DNA of 64,000 bases from Armillaria gallica (taxonomy: Eukaryota > Basidiomycota > Agaricomycetes > Agaricales > Physalacriaceae). The notes under the pieces were generated by a model that saw only the letters and a list, made by a program, of their open reading frames with translations, was not told the origin of the DNA and ran no database searches. Each line of letters opens with the position of its first letter. Positions within the stretch are counted from its first letter, which is position 1. Positions 35,990 through 46,439 of the stretch are shown piece by piece. The stretch is taken from contig JBANDB010000007.1 of the NCBI GenBank assembly GCA_037576215.1, positions 6,000,222 through 6,064,221 on the forward strand, read 5' to 3'. The position numbers and the translations under genes were made by a program.

Positions 35990-36354
35990 GACACCATGTT
36001 AGGGAAACACTCGGGGTGTATGCAGGTGTCACGGCATGGGAGGATCCGGCAGAGCTTGCTGGAGATGTCTAAGAAACATCCGCTCGTAGTCAGTCAATGG
36101 CAGTTGAATGCCCGGCCTTCTCGCCATTATGTTAACATATTGTCATATAATCTTGTTCCTTTCGCGAATTGATATCTAATGGATCAGAGATCCGGTGTGA
36201 TTCCAAGCTATGCGGTAACAGGAAACCATATGCAACAATACATTTTGTGTCCTTGACATTGGAGCACCAGGATCCTACTTCACGTGGACCAGTGGAATCA
36301 ACCAAAAGGCTATAACGCACTACCGTCAACATCATTGTTATGGCTATCCATGCG

Positions 36355-36742
36355 TCAGGTTTCCAGTGCCTCCAGCTGCATCATCAAATGGCTGTTTATG
36401 TCTTGCTGCTTCTCCAGACTGAGTAGAGCCTGCTCGAGCAACTTTTTGGTCTGGAAGAGTGCTTCCTGCGCAAGACCAGCTTGATGGGCAGCATTCCGAC
36501 AGCGTCTGGCCAACTATGAACACACTTAGTTAAGCAGGAGAGACGACATGGAGGACGGCACCTACCACCCAAGAGAAAGCAACTTCCATCGCCAGTTGTT
36601 CACGTAACTGGGCCATGTGCCATTTGGCAAACTGTAAGTCTATCATCGCCAGCTCCCAGCACTGTGCTCCCCTCAGCCTCTCGAATGATAGCCAAAACGA
36701 GTGACCTACTCTCTCCATTGATATGCCCTCCAGTTCCAACAC
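36355..36742 (-). CDS. Small coiled-coil protein, unknown
   Basis: Minus strand: IDLQFAKWHMAQLREQLAME, VAFSWV, an intron of about 52 nt (GTAGGT to TCATAG, near 36,513-36,563), then LARRCRNAAHQAGLAQEALF with QTKKLLEQALLSLEKQQDIN, ending EALET at 36,355. Helical and heptad-rich. It may be only the 3' part; the 5' end (about 36,742 or further) is not clear. No domain recognised. 35,990-36,350 and 36,843-37,204 show nothing. Confidence 0.4.
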
Positions 36743-37204
36743 TTGGTCTGTTCTGGACCCTCTTCACAGCCATCGGAAGGACAGATGCAAACAAAACATG
36801 CTTGATATGATACGACAAGTGGATGGCCACTTTGAAAGCGAGTCAGTGAGGAACGACAGGGATGGGCCAGAATATAGGCTGCAGGCGACTGATCTTTGAC
36901 AGTGATGGTATATAATCAACCAAGATAACCTTTTCACCACCGTGTGAATGAGGGCATGCCACAGCCCAGGGTCAAAAGCTCAGTGAAGACTTAACATTGC
37001 AGTTTTTGGGATTACTTGGACCACCCCCGGCTGAGGATAAGCTCTGGCGGCAATGCACAAAATGGTACTTAAGGTTGTAATACCGTCCCCTCAAGTTCTA
37101 TCAATCACACACACATTTAAACTATTTCAGCGTGTAGCAACGTGAATGTTCCGTTCTGGTTGAAGTACAGTACATCCTACATGGTAGCAACTGTGATGTC
37201 AGCG

Positions 37205-38045
37205 TCAAGACCGTCTGTGATGGCCGAGGTATTGGAGTAGATGGGGCCATGGACGAATTGTAATTCGTCCATCATGATCACTGCCCACTCCTGCCGGAGG
37301 TGGAGGGATTCCACGACTTGTCGCCCATGCTTGAACAGCCGCCTTGAGACCCAGATTCTTAGTGGGTGCAGAGTGAAGTTCACGTTTGCAGGCAGGACAG
37401 GTGTACCACGGATGTTTGGCATGAGGGGGATGAACAAGATGGTGATATAGAATGCTAACCTCCCATAGCTTGGCTTGCGACCTGGAAGCGAAGTCAAACA
37501 ACAGCTGGGGGAGCACCATGGGACTGCGGGGATTAACTCCTGGATGTTGAACCAGAAAGGTGTTGTCGATCTGGTTAAACCAAGCATGTGAACAGCGGGC
37601 GCAAACGGAGTGTCCACAATCCATCCTAGAAAGTTGTTGTCATTGCCGATCACAGCAGAACGCGCTGACTGGGGCACTTACTGGTAGGGCTCCCACATTA
37701 AGGAGTGGCAGTGTGGACATTCCAAGGGCTCAGTGATGGATTGCACCTGCGAGATCAGGTTAGTTATTGTGAACCGCAAGCTGAAAGTGACCATACTGAC
37801 GAGGCGACGCAGAAAATGGTCCCCAACATGCAGCCTCAGGTAGTGCATACCAAGCTCCCTCTCAAGCTCCAATACACGGTTGGCGAGATGGCGGTTATCC
37901 TGGGTCGAAGATCAGTTCACGAATGTGTGTAACTTCATATAGTTTGCACCTTCAAAAGGTCCTCAAAAGCGGTGGCAACATCAACAGTCAAAGTGCCGTT
38001 GGGGTCGGTGCTGGGATCGGGAGAGCCTGGCATGTGGGAGGGCAT
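37205..38045 (-). CDS. RING-HC finger protein
   Basis: Minus strand, start ATG at 38,045 (MPSHMPGSPDPSTDPNG) followed by VDVATAFEDLLK, an intron near 37,951-37,901, DNRHLANRVLELERELGMHY (helix), an intron near 37,804-37,752 (GTCAGT to TCGCAG), LECPHCHSLMWEPYQ, an intron near 37,680-37,627, then MDCGHSVCARCSHAWF and YTCPACKRELHS. The C-x2-C, C-x-H-x2-C-x2-C and C-x2-C pairs give a complete C3HC4 RING. The tail is basic and ends GHHRRS. No internal stop was needed, so it may be intact. It is convergent with or independent of the plus-strand cargo. Probable E3 ligase by family. Confidence 0.65.
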
Positions 38046-39026
38046 AGGGTGGGTGGGGGAGGAGATGGAAGGTCTGGTCGCAATGGTAGAGAGATCAGTG
38101 GCAGTGCGATAATTGCAATTCGGATCTCAGGCCTTTCGGCGCCTACCAGTGCTTATTGAGGTGGATGTATAATCACACGGTGGCATGCCTTTGATTGGGA
38201 GTGGAGACTGAAATGCGGCTCTGACTGAAACTGACGGGTCGCCTCTACCTCCCATGGCACGGCGGTATTCTCACGAAGTCACTCTCACTCACGGGCAGGC
38301 GGCCATCCTACCACTAAGGGAGCCCTCACTCACAAACACAGCTCTCAGGAAGGTGTCAAATCACCATGCCTGTGTGAAGGAATATTGACCCTATCAAGTC
38401 CAATTTAACAAAAACATTGTACTTTGACATTAAGGTTCGTGGCTATTACTGACTGTTCCACATACTCAATTTATCAACAGATTAAATTGATCCAGACCCC
38501 TGTAGGTGGCCTTCCCCTGGTCAAGACGGATGCATGAGACCCCCCCTCCTTGCAAGTGCAGACTGGGCACAGTTGAACCTGACGGTTGCCGTGGAGGAGT
38601 CAGAGTTGACATCATTGCTCTGCTCAACCCAAGAGAACTCGTGTGGAGTCGGGCCTGTCTTACTCTCTCGAATTGGATTTACGATGGAGGCTGAATTTTA
38701 GTACCTAGCAACAGAACGTTCGAAGACGTTGGCTTGGTATTGGGGGACTGACATTAGCAGACGCATGCCAAATGATGATTGATTCAGGAACCTACTGTGC
38801 TGAGCAACATGCCCACGATCTGGGATGGGATAGATCTGGTTGAGGAGGATAGGTACCTGAGCAGATTTGGGAAGACAGCGTGCCTGCTAAATAGGTGACA
38901 AAGCATGATGCGCCTAGCTTGGCATTCGCGAGGTTAGCCCAGCCAAATTGCTCGTGCTTGAGTAGCATGTCGTTCCAGGTAATGTGGGCTCACGTTAGTG
39001 GGCGATTAGTTTGTTCACGCATTACA
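38046..39026. other. No clear gene; tRNA-like relic at 38,250-38,330
   Basis: No supported frame. The minus strand near 38,325-38,250 begins CTCCCTTAGTGGTAGGAT and ends TGGGAGG, resembling the ends of a tRNA, but it lacks a recognisable T-arm (no GGTTCRA), so it is at most a decayed or SINE-like relic. Confidence 0.25.
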
Positions 39027-40246
39027 AGCAGGCACTATGTACGGAATTGGTGGATGCCATCATAGATTGGGCATGTGAAGATGACCCCGGAGAGTGGGGA
39101 CAACCATCCAGGGCAGGCGCAATCGGGTTGGTGTGCAAGGCTACGTTACCGTGATCGAGGGTCCGACTGGTTGAGATGGTGGTGGTTGTGGCAGATCGTG
39201 AGGATTGCGACAGCTTGGCAGTGCAAGGCTGGTTCATGCATGGCTCCCACCAACATCTGCGGATGCATGTACATCGTATCAAGTGGCGTGGTCCAGTTGA
39301 CCTCGCTCTCGTGGGACCAATCATCGATTTCTTCTCCCGAGTTTCGACTCTGTGTCTCTGGGCATGCAAGGACTGGCCAGTCACAATGCTGGGCCAGTCT
39401 ACCTTTCCAACAATCACAAAACTCGAAGTTGAGCAGGCCATGTTTCCGACAGGGGGGCTGGCATATATCACTGAGGCGCTGTCATCCTTGACAGAAGTGC
39501 ATTTGTGGGATGGTCTGTAGGTGCATCTTTCACCTGGTCAGTTTGGTCTACCGGGCACCCTGCTAGACTTGAGTCTGGATCTTGAAACTTCCTTGGTGTG
39601 GGGGTTGGATGACTGGCTGTGCTGCACATGGTTGTCTGAAAAATTGTGTGCAATGCTGGAACCTTGGTTGGCAAGAGTGAGAGGGCTGCAGTCATTGTCG
39701 GTCAGGGCACAGTCTAAGAGCATGATGCTGGTAGTCGATGGGCTGCTGGAACGTAACATGAACATGTTGACACATCTGGAGTACAACACTGGTGAGTGAG
39801 AGGGGATCTGCATATGTATGCAGACTGACTAAGCTGCAGGATGTGATGGTGGATTTGAGGAGGCGGACTTGAGTGTCAACGTTTGTGCAAAGCTGGAGTC
39901 TTTGGTGTTAGGTGCCATGGATCCAATGGTCCATCTGTTAGTGCCAGCGATACAGGACTTTGAGGCTGCCAGGCTGAAGACATTGTGGTTGGAGATCCAC
40001 ATCGTGACACAGAGCATCGACAGCAGTGTATCCATGGAGAGCCTGGAGTCCTTTGACAAGTTGTTGAAGGCTTTGCATGACCTCTTGACCCGGTCACAGG
40101 TGGAGGAACTAGGTTTCGCATTTTATTACTGCAACTGTGAACAGCTGCGATCTACGGAGGAGTACATGAGGCGGACATCGGGCCTGCGGAAGACTAGGGT
40201 GATTATGCTGTGCAGTTGTACCTACTTTAGTCAATATGAGATGTGA
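39027..40246 (+). pseudogene. F-box/LRR-like protein 1, one in-frame TGA
   Basis: Begins with an F-box-like helix set TELVDAIIDWACEDDP and IGLVCKATLP, where the frame meets TGA at 39,152 and resumes as SRVRL. Mushroom F-box proteins usually read LP-R-SR here, so the lost residue was probably Arg (CGA). Beyond it, leucine-rich segments follow (FFSRVSTLCLWACKDW, TFPTITKLEVEQAMF, ALSSLTEVHLWDG). An intron at about 39,512-39,570, DLSLDLETSLVWGLDDWL, an intron near 39,790-39,840 and a last exon ending FSQYEM complete it. Likely an SCF substrate receptor by family; substrate unknown. It is followed about 120 bp later by a second gene of the same type. Confidence 0.55.
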
Positions 40247-40363
40247 AAATCGTAACAGATGAGCGCTGGCACAGATGTGTCATGACTGTGGGGCTGGGTC
40301 GTGCGGGGGCTGCTGGATTGCGCCGTTTGTTGGCTCTTTCTTTCCTTGCTTTCATAGTGTATC

Positions 40364-41711
40364 ATGAACGTGACCGCTAGTCAACTGCCTGCAGGAAACG
40401 GTCCCATACATTCCAAGAGTTGGATAGAGGTGAGTGTCCGAACTGCGGGTTGTGACAGGCAGGCTAATGTTCACTGCAGCAGCTACCCGACAATATCTTG
40501 AAGAGAATCGTAGCGGAGGTGTGTGACGGTGATCCTCAGGGTGGAAGGCTGTTACTGCCAGTTTCCGCGTGTTTCTATGCAATGGCGGAGGAGATTGCAG
40601 TGCAATTGGTGGAGGTAGTAGATTACGAAGGGGAGTATCATTCCCTGGAGGTGGCTGTCTGCTGGTTCTCTCACATTGACCACTTGGGAGACACGTCGGC
40701 CGCAAGGTGGCTGCAATGGAAGGCTGGTACATTGCGAGCCGATGGGCTGGCAGTGGTGCTGGCTCAGCTACCTAATATTTGTTCGATGAGACTGGTAAAT
40801 ACGAGGGTCAGGGATGTCTTGCTGATGCCACAGATGGAGAGCATCGTGTTGGAGCATTGCATGCTCTGGTTCCCGGAGCTGGATTTGTTCCTGGCTGCAC
40901 TACCTGCCCTGCAGATGCTGGTGATTGAGGGCCATGGAACCATTTTTGAGAGGGGCGTAGGAGTGGAGGCAGAGTACGAGTCAGCGTTGACGCTTCCAGC
41001 GACGTTGAGTCGGTTGGAGGTGGATGCCAGACATGTGCCCGAAGGTGAATGGGCTTTGTATTGGTTTCGCAATGCGAGAGGGCTGATGGAGCTGTGTGTG
41101 GGAATGACAGGTGCTGTGGGGTGGTACCCTGGGACTAACATTGTGGATGATAGCCAGGAGTGCCTGGAGGTCTTGACCTTGGCTCTGGGTGAGTCTGTAT
41201 TCATCTGTCGAGCTGTGTTAGAGGGCTAATGGATCCCACAGAACACCAGTGGCAGCAGTGGAATCATTACTATGACATGACAGACTGTGTAGCTTTGACC
41301 GAGGTCAGCTTGTCGGTCACCGACACTGCGGTGGACCTGGAGCATCTGGGTGACTTACTGGGCCACTTGGATTCACCGCGACTGGTTTCGCTAACTGTCG
41401 GCATTCACATCTGGTCCCAGACCGTACGGGCTTTCGATTTGGATACAACGAATACATATGTCATTGTGGCAGCGGCTTGGATAGGACCCTCATTGGAGAC
41501 GCAGGTGGGGATTTCGCGAGTAGACTGTCAGATCCGCTGGAATGCATGCCCGAGTCTTCGCCAGGTCAACCTCATCCTCTATTTCTACGAGGATAGTTAC
41601 CACAAGGAGGTCGCAGAGGTGTACTGGTCATGTTTCATGGAGGTGAGGCAACAATGGAATAATGTGAAGGTAGCCAGAGAGGTTGTAAGCTACTCGTACG
41701 AACTATTGTAA
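40364..41711 (+). CDS. F-box/LRR-like protein 2, apparently intact
   Basis: Three exons. MNVTASQLPAGNGPIHSKSW, an intron of about 50 nt (GTGAGT to ACTGCAG), QLPDNILKRIVAEVCDGDP (F-box-like first helix), then leucine-rich repeats (LAQLPNICSMRLVNTRV, MESIVLEHCMLWFPELDLF, LPALQMLVIEGHG, LSRLEVDARHV). An intron at 41,189-41,241 and a last exon EHQWQQWNHYYD...VVSYSYELL to 41,711 follow. No stop or frameshift was found across about 415 residues. With its tandem neighbour it forms a pair of likely SCF-type receptors. It is one of few cargo genes without a disabling change. Confidence 0.6.
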
Positions 41712-42340
41712 CCCTGAGAGAAGCTCTTCGTTGGTCCGTGTTGATGTGTGGTAGAACCCAAGATCATTATCATTCAGGTTGCCAAAGGCTCGGCAGGTAC
41801 GTGAGCGTTGACAATACAGGTAAGATAGTGTAAGATTTTGTATGATTTTTGTGATTGATCTGGTACTGATGTCTAACATAGCTGTTCCCCGAATGCAGCG
41901 CACAAGTTCCACATGTTGATCTTCTCTATGCAGCTCAGGATATGGATCAGGGCAAAGAGATGTCCATGTTCTTCCAACTTCCATTAGCAGGCATGTGGTT
42001 ATCACGGCGCTGGCAACTAGGGCTCTTGACGTACTTGGTGAGTTCCCCGTCTTATGACATCAGTGCAATACTAACAAGCTGGCATAGAATTAGCAAATCG
42101 ATGACGATTATTGAATAACAAGGTGACCTAAACCCTCAGTATTTTGTGATGTTAGGCTATGGACAGGACATTCGGTAGATGTCGCTGTATCCTTGACGGG
42201 TTGCCCTGGTTTCATTGACTACAAGGTAAAGACGACGGATATGATACAGTGTAATGTGAATCAAAACGGCTGGTATGGATGATGATGTGGTGGGATGGAC
42301 GTCAATACGGAATCTAGTGACCCATGGTCAGAGCATGACA
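41712..42340. other. No recognisable gene
   Basis: Spacer between the F-box pair and the right arm of the internal inverted repeat. Only short frames. Confidence 0.4.
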
Positions 42341-43260
42341 AGCGCAAGTGAGGCTCGTCCTTACCTGTTCATGTGTTGCGGGTGCCCTGGAGCCATTTCT
42401 TGCACCTGCGGAAGAAGCAACAGAGACGGCCGACTGGAGCTTGTCCGTGAGTAGAGGCGACATGGTTGGTATTGGACAACGCATCCAATGGATAACCAAG
42501 ACCAAGGCCTATATTCCCGCGACATTTGTGAGGATTGTTGATGGGTCGATGGACCCATCGGACAGTCCGAGAGGAGCATGGAGGCACGGTTGGATCAACA
42601 GCAGTGTATGGGGGAGGGAGAGATCGTTGGTTGCACGATAATTCGTGAGGCTCAGCGTAGGTGTGATAACCAGGATGCAAAAATTTGCTGAGGTGAATGA
42701 GTTGCCTCTTGGTCTGAACAGTGAGCACGGTTGTCTGGAAGGAGGGATGGAGGACATCGCGTTGGGATTGCAGAGACACTTCAAGAGCATTTGCATCACG
42801 GATGGAAGGGATTGGTGGAAGTGGTTTGTCATGGCCGAGATTAAGAGAGTTGGTTTTTGTGTGGGAGTGGGGTTGCGCCGGATAAGGAACAGCGTCTGCG
42901 GCGGGCTTTGGCGGTGTTAGCAGGGGAGGTATGAGTGGAGGGTGGCATAGTTGATGATGTGAGATTAGGGTGGACTAGGCAGATGCTGTGAAGGGAGTTT
43001 GAGGGCCGCCCCCCGATGCCCGATGCTTCTCTTTAGAGGCATGCCCGACAGCTCAAACGGCGGGGGCTGTCCAGCACACCATTCCATTTCCCATGCCGAC
43101 GCTGCTATGCCTATTCAACAGCTGACAAATGGCTCGGCACATCTTTCCATCGTTCGATGCTGATATTTGCCTGATTGATGCTGATGCTTGCTGACTGATG
43201 CTGAGCTGATATCGATCTGCTAGATGTCTGGTGGATGCCAATGCTTCTGTGATAGATGGT
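42340..43260 (-). repeat. Internal inverted repeat, right arm
   Basis: Reverse-complement partner of 19,470-20,390. The outer part is rich in CATCAGCATC-type trinucleotide-like runs (minus strand, 43,140-43,220), matching ATCAGCATCAATCCCGGAAG in the left arm. Confidence 0.7.
42369..42948 (-). CDS. Proline-rich gene, right inward-facing copy
   Basis: Minus-strand counterpart of the gene at 19,425. From the ATG at 42,948 (MPPSTHTSPANTA) there is a change of frame near 42,860, then LGHDKPLPPIPSIRDA, VSLQSQRDVLHPSF, LPPPYTAVDPTVPPCSS, NNPHKCRGN and CCFFRRCKKWLQGTRNT with a stop at 42,369. The C-terminal part is a single open frame here, which suggests the change of frame at the same place in the left copy is decay. 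Unknown family. Further upstream sequence to 43,260 is also shared with the left copy. Confidence 0.45.
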
Positions 43261-44344
43261 GAAGGGTATGGATGTTCCAGCGTGTCTATTCTTGGCGCCA
43301 ACCAGCTCTTTCATCTCCACCACCACATTTTCGATTGTCTAAGGCTTGCCGGCATTCCAATACCCACTCCTTCCATCTGCCAATCCGTTTAGTGGACCTG
43401 CGTCTTCCCTTGACTAACACTGTGTTTCAACAAATTTGAGTTCAAGACATTCCTATGAGTGGAAAGGATAGGATAACTAGAAGGTGACAACGACCAAGTT
43501 CGGGGCAACTGGTTTTTGGGTGGCCAGAGGGAAGGACTTGAAAGAATCGGTGTAACCCTTCGTTGATGGAGAGAACGGCCCTTGGCTTTGATGGCTAACA
43601 TCAATATGACAGGTTTCTAGTACCACAGTATCTTTGTGCTTACCGTCCCTTCAGTCTACGTCGTTCATTCTCAGTAGGGCAGCTCCAACTTTATTCTGAT
43701 TTAATGTATCGTGTTCTGGCAACCAACAACACACCTGATGTGTCACGAGAACTTGGAGGCTTGGCTGCTGGCACACGATGTGGGGAGGATTGGTTGACCA
43801 TGCTCAGAACGTCCTATGTAAACAGAGTTCAGCGTGCATTTCGTTCTTGTGGTTGCTCAATGGTCATTCGCCAAAGTGGGCAGCGACGCTTGGCACGGGT
43901 TTTACACAGGGAAGGTGTATAGTATGTTATCTCCTTGCTCTGAGCTCGTGTGCTGAAGTACTCGATAGGCGTAGCTTCAAACTCAATGTCGTTTGGCATC
44001 AGGACGATAGATTTGGTTCTGTGTCTGAAAGAAAAGATGCCGCTGTTCAGGAGCAGATAACTTTCAGTTCTATGCCCCTACACACATAGCTTCGACCCTC
44101 CTGCAGATCAAACCAGACGTCAAGGAAGTGGAGGCTGAGACTGACGACGCTGGTATCGCAAGAAGATAGCTTTGAGAACAAGACAATACAATGACTGGTA
44201 TAAGAGGTATGGAGCATACAAATGGATGATATGTAACTAGCAGTTATGAGAAGACACAAAAAACCGCAAAGCATGCATGGAATACATGTCAGTTATAGCT
44301 TGATGGCAATATGGCAATGGGAAGACTGACTGGGATGAATAGAA
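43261..44344. other. No recognisable gene
   Basis: Short frames only (for example 43,704-43,922 and 43,778-44,089) with no motif or splice logic. Confidence 0.35.
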
Positions 44345-45060
44345 GCATGGTCATTTACATCCACCCGGGGATGAAGACACCGACGACAGTGATGCCATTC
44401 CATACGATGCAAACGTGAATCTCCACCACGAAAATGCAGTTATTGGTCTGGAAAAGCAGAAATACTCCAGAAATGGTTCTGTTGGGCCTCAGAGGGAATG
44501 GGCGACCAGCCGTGGGACCCAGGACGATGCTATGATGCATGGTTCGCATGGTGGCACATCGAACCTCATTGATGAGAACCAGGCCAAGAACATACAATGC
44601 AAGAGTGACCGAGTGTGAAGCCGCTGTCGTATTGAGTGTGAGGTAAACGATGGTGCAGAGGCGGTTGGCTGGGGTATGAGGCGGGCAAAAGAATGGGGAG
44701 GTGACAGGGTTCCCCACACCAATATTGAAGTATGCACTGCGACAAAGTGAAGCGAGTCCTCCTGTAGTAAGGGAGTGACACACACCCTTGCATAGCCATT
44801 CGCCCCAGACCCACGAGAGCGAACATGACCATTGTACTAGCAGGCCCATCAGCCCTAATCATTGGAGAGTCCGATGGGATGGCGGCATACATGCAAGAGC
44901 CTAGAATTCGAAGAATGAGAGTGGTGGTGGCTCAGAGTGACATTGTTGTGAGGTTGAGTGCGGAATACCTGGGGAGATTGGTCAGCATTTCGATGTCCAG
45001 AGACGACGCAAAGAATAGGCTCACCTGGTAGTACAATGGAGAGATAGAGGTACTCTGAGG
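44345..45060 (-). pseudogene. Degenerate multi-span membrane protein
   Basis: Minus-strand hydrophobic fragments in changing frames: YSALNLTTMSL then a TGA then ATTTLILRILGSCMYAA (near 44,975-44,890), VMFALVGLGRMAMQ (44,825), SVTLALYVLGLVLI (44,610) and GVFLLFQTNNCIFVVEIHVC (44,440). The first part recalls the S-L-x-x-N-x-x-T-T-x-x-I-x-R-x-L segment of fungal seven-span membrane proteins. No continuous frame. It may be an older insertion or cargo relic. Confidence 0.3.
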
Positions 45061-46170
45061 GAAAGACGCACCATGCAGATGATAGCTTGGGAAAAAGAGA
45101 AAAGATTAAAGTATTGGTGTGACCAGTTGGTCACACAGAATGTTCGCCTACAATAGTAGTAGAGTGAGTTGTTACTGAGAGGTAAATTTACGGCTTGTTT
45201 CCTGAAATTTCTGAACGTCTAAAGGGCTCTGGCAGGATCTTATACATTTGAAAAATATATGGGACAACAATAGTAGCTAGGAACCACAGATAATCTTATC
45301 GTACTGCCACCCGGCAAAGGCCGTCCTGATGGCGGAACTTTTTCACCACCTACGGGTCACTATCTGTCAGCCACTCTTCGAGACAAACACCTACGCTTGA
45401 GGATCTGCCCTTTGTTCACTAGTGTGTGAGGGGTGTGCGTCCTTTGCTGGACTGAGAGTGAATAGCTCATAAATTCACTTACCGTCACTGTCTTTTCGGT
45501 CCCCTCGGGAGAATCTCGTGAAAGGACGGACTGGGAATGTTGGTCGTGGGTCCGTTGTTATGCCGCGGGGTGGAGAGGATCTATCTTGAAGTCAGAGAGC
45601 ATTATTGAAAGGAGCGAGTGCTAACCTTGAAGTTTTAAAGGCACCAAGTATGTAGTAGCTTTCATTCATCATGGCTGGCACTCATTTATGTTCAGCTGTC
45701 TACGACCATAGGTGGCTTCGGGGCTTGGGGATCACTATGCGTATGCTGAAAAAATGAAAGCCGGAGAGCACGTTTGAGTTGATCTCTTCAGGTGAGGATC
45801 TGTTTTTGTTACCTGTGCGACTAGACGTATGTTTCTTTTGTAGTAACATACATGCTACGAATGCTAGCAAACTCGGAGGGTCGGTGCGAGTGTAGAATAG
45901 CCGAGCGAACAAGTGAGGTACTTGCGCCATGAGTTGGGCCATCTGAATGAAAAGATGCAGTCGAACATATAGTTGGTTTGTTAGCTACGCGTAAATGTGA
46001 GGATAATCGAACCCTGGCCTTGCAAGGCAAATACATATGTAGTGAGTCGACTACATCAATAACAGTCTTGCCAGAAGCTGTGGTAGGTTCGGACTTAGGC
46101 TTGAGTGCGAGCGTGGTAGGACCCCGGAACCCAAGCCATGATTGTGCCGAGGAGGCGGCCGATAACTGTC
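45061..46170. other. No recognisable gene
   Basis: Right end of the element before the motif array. Short frames without motifs on either strand. Confidence 0.4.
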
Positions 46171-46174
46171 AGTG

Positions 46175-46385
46175 GCGCGGTATTGTGTGGTAGCACGCGG
46201 TATTATGTGGTAGGGAAAAGGATGGGGGTCAGGTAATGGTAGGTATGGGGATTGGCGATCAGGGACTGGTGGCTGTGGAGGACAGTCGAGTCGGACACTA
46301 TAAAAAGAGTCTAATACCCTGTACTACCGAGTACTACCGGGTAATACTTCCCAATACCGGGAATACCGCTCAATACCTCAATATG
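46175..46385 (-). repeat. Right subterminal motif array
   Basis: A 20 bp tandem pair (GCGGTATTGTGTGGTAGCAC at 46,177 and GCGGTATTATGTGGTAGG at 46,197) followed, from 46,309, by AATACCCTG, TACTACCGAG, TACTACCGGG, TAATACTTCCC, AATACCGGG and AATACCGC units. The motif is mostly in the opposite orientation to that of the left end. Confidence 0.72.
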
Positions 46386-46407
46386 TGAAAAAAGTGAGTG
46401 GTTGGTG

Positions 46408-46433
46408 ATTTTTGTCTCTAAAATGACACCATA
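46408..46433 (-). repeat. Right terminal inverted repeat
   Basis: Reads ATTTTTGTCTCT inward and CACCATA at the outer end; reverse complement of the left repeat at 20 of 26 positions. Confidence 0.85.
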
Positions 46434-46439
46434 GTGAGG
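46434..46439. repeat. Right target-site duplication
   Basis: GTGAGG follows the right terminal repeat and leads directly into GAAGACTGTTGCGGGCC, the DUF6535 sequence. The partner at 17,896-17,901 is GTGTAG. Confidence 0.6.

Larger units (their letters stand above)
17902..46433. mobile_element. 28.5 kb integrase-encoding DNA transposon with ubiquitin/SUMO-themed cargo
   Basis: Defined by imperfect 26 bp terminal inverted repeats, a 5-6 bp duplication of host sequence, and its position inside a DUF6535 gene whose halves flank it in matching orientation. Both ends carry GGTATT/AATACC motif arrays in opposite orientation. It encodes a retroviral-type integrase (30.2-32.0 kb) plus about ten other genes: HECT-like, WLND-motif, RING (two), F-box/LRR-like (two), WPQPY-family, coiled-coil, and a duplicated inward-facing proline-rich gene. 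No reverse transcriptase, polymerase B, capsid or KDZ-type transposase was seen, which argues against retroelements, Polintons and KDZ elements. Many frames carry in-frame TGA codons, so this copy is probably dead. Confidence 0.88.

Noticed and set aside
38250..38330. Possible tRNA on the minus strand (CTCCCTTAGTGGTAGGAT start, TGGGAGG end)
   Set aside because: No T-arm with GGTTCRA and no convincing anticodon stem; at most a decayed or SINE-like relic.
17902..46433. Polinton/Maverick or giant-virus-derived element
   Set aside because: An integrase and long size fit, but no DNA polymerase B, packaging ATPase, protease or capsid gene is visible.
17902..46433. Starship element
   Set aside because: No tyrosine recombinase (DUF3435) gene at an end, and terminal inverted repeats with an internal DDE integrase are unlike Starships.
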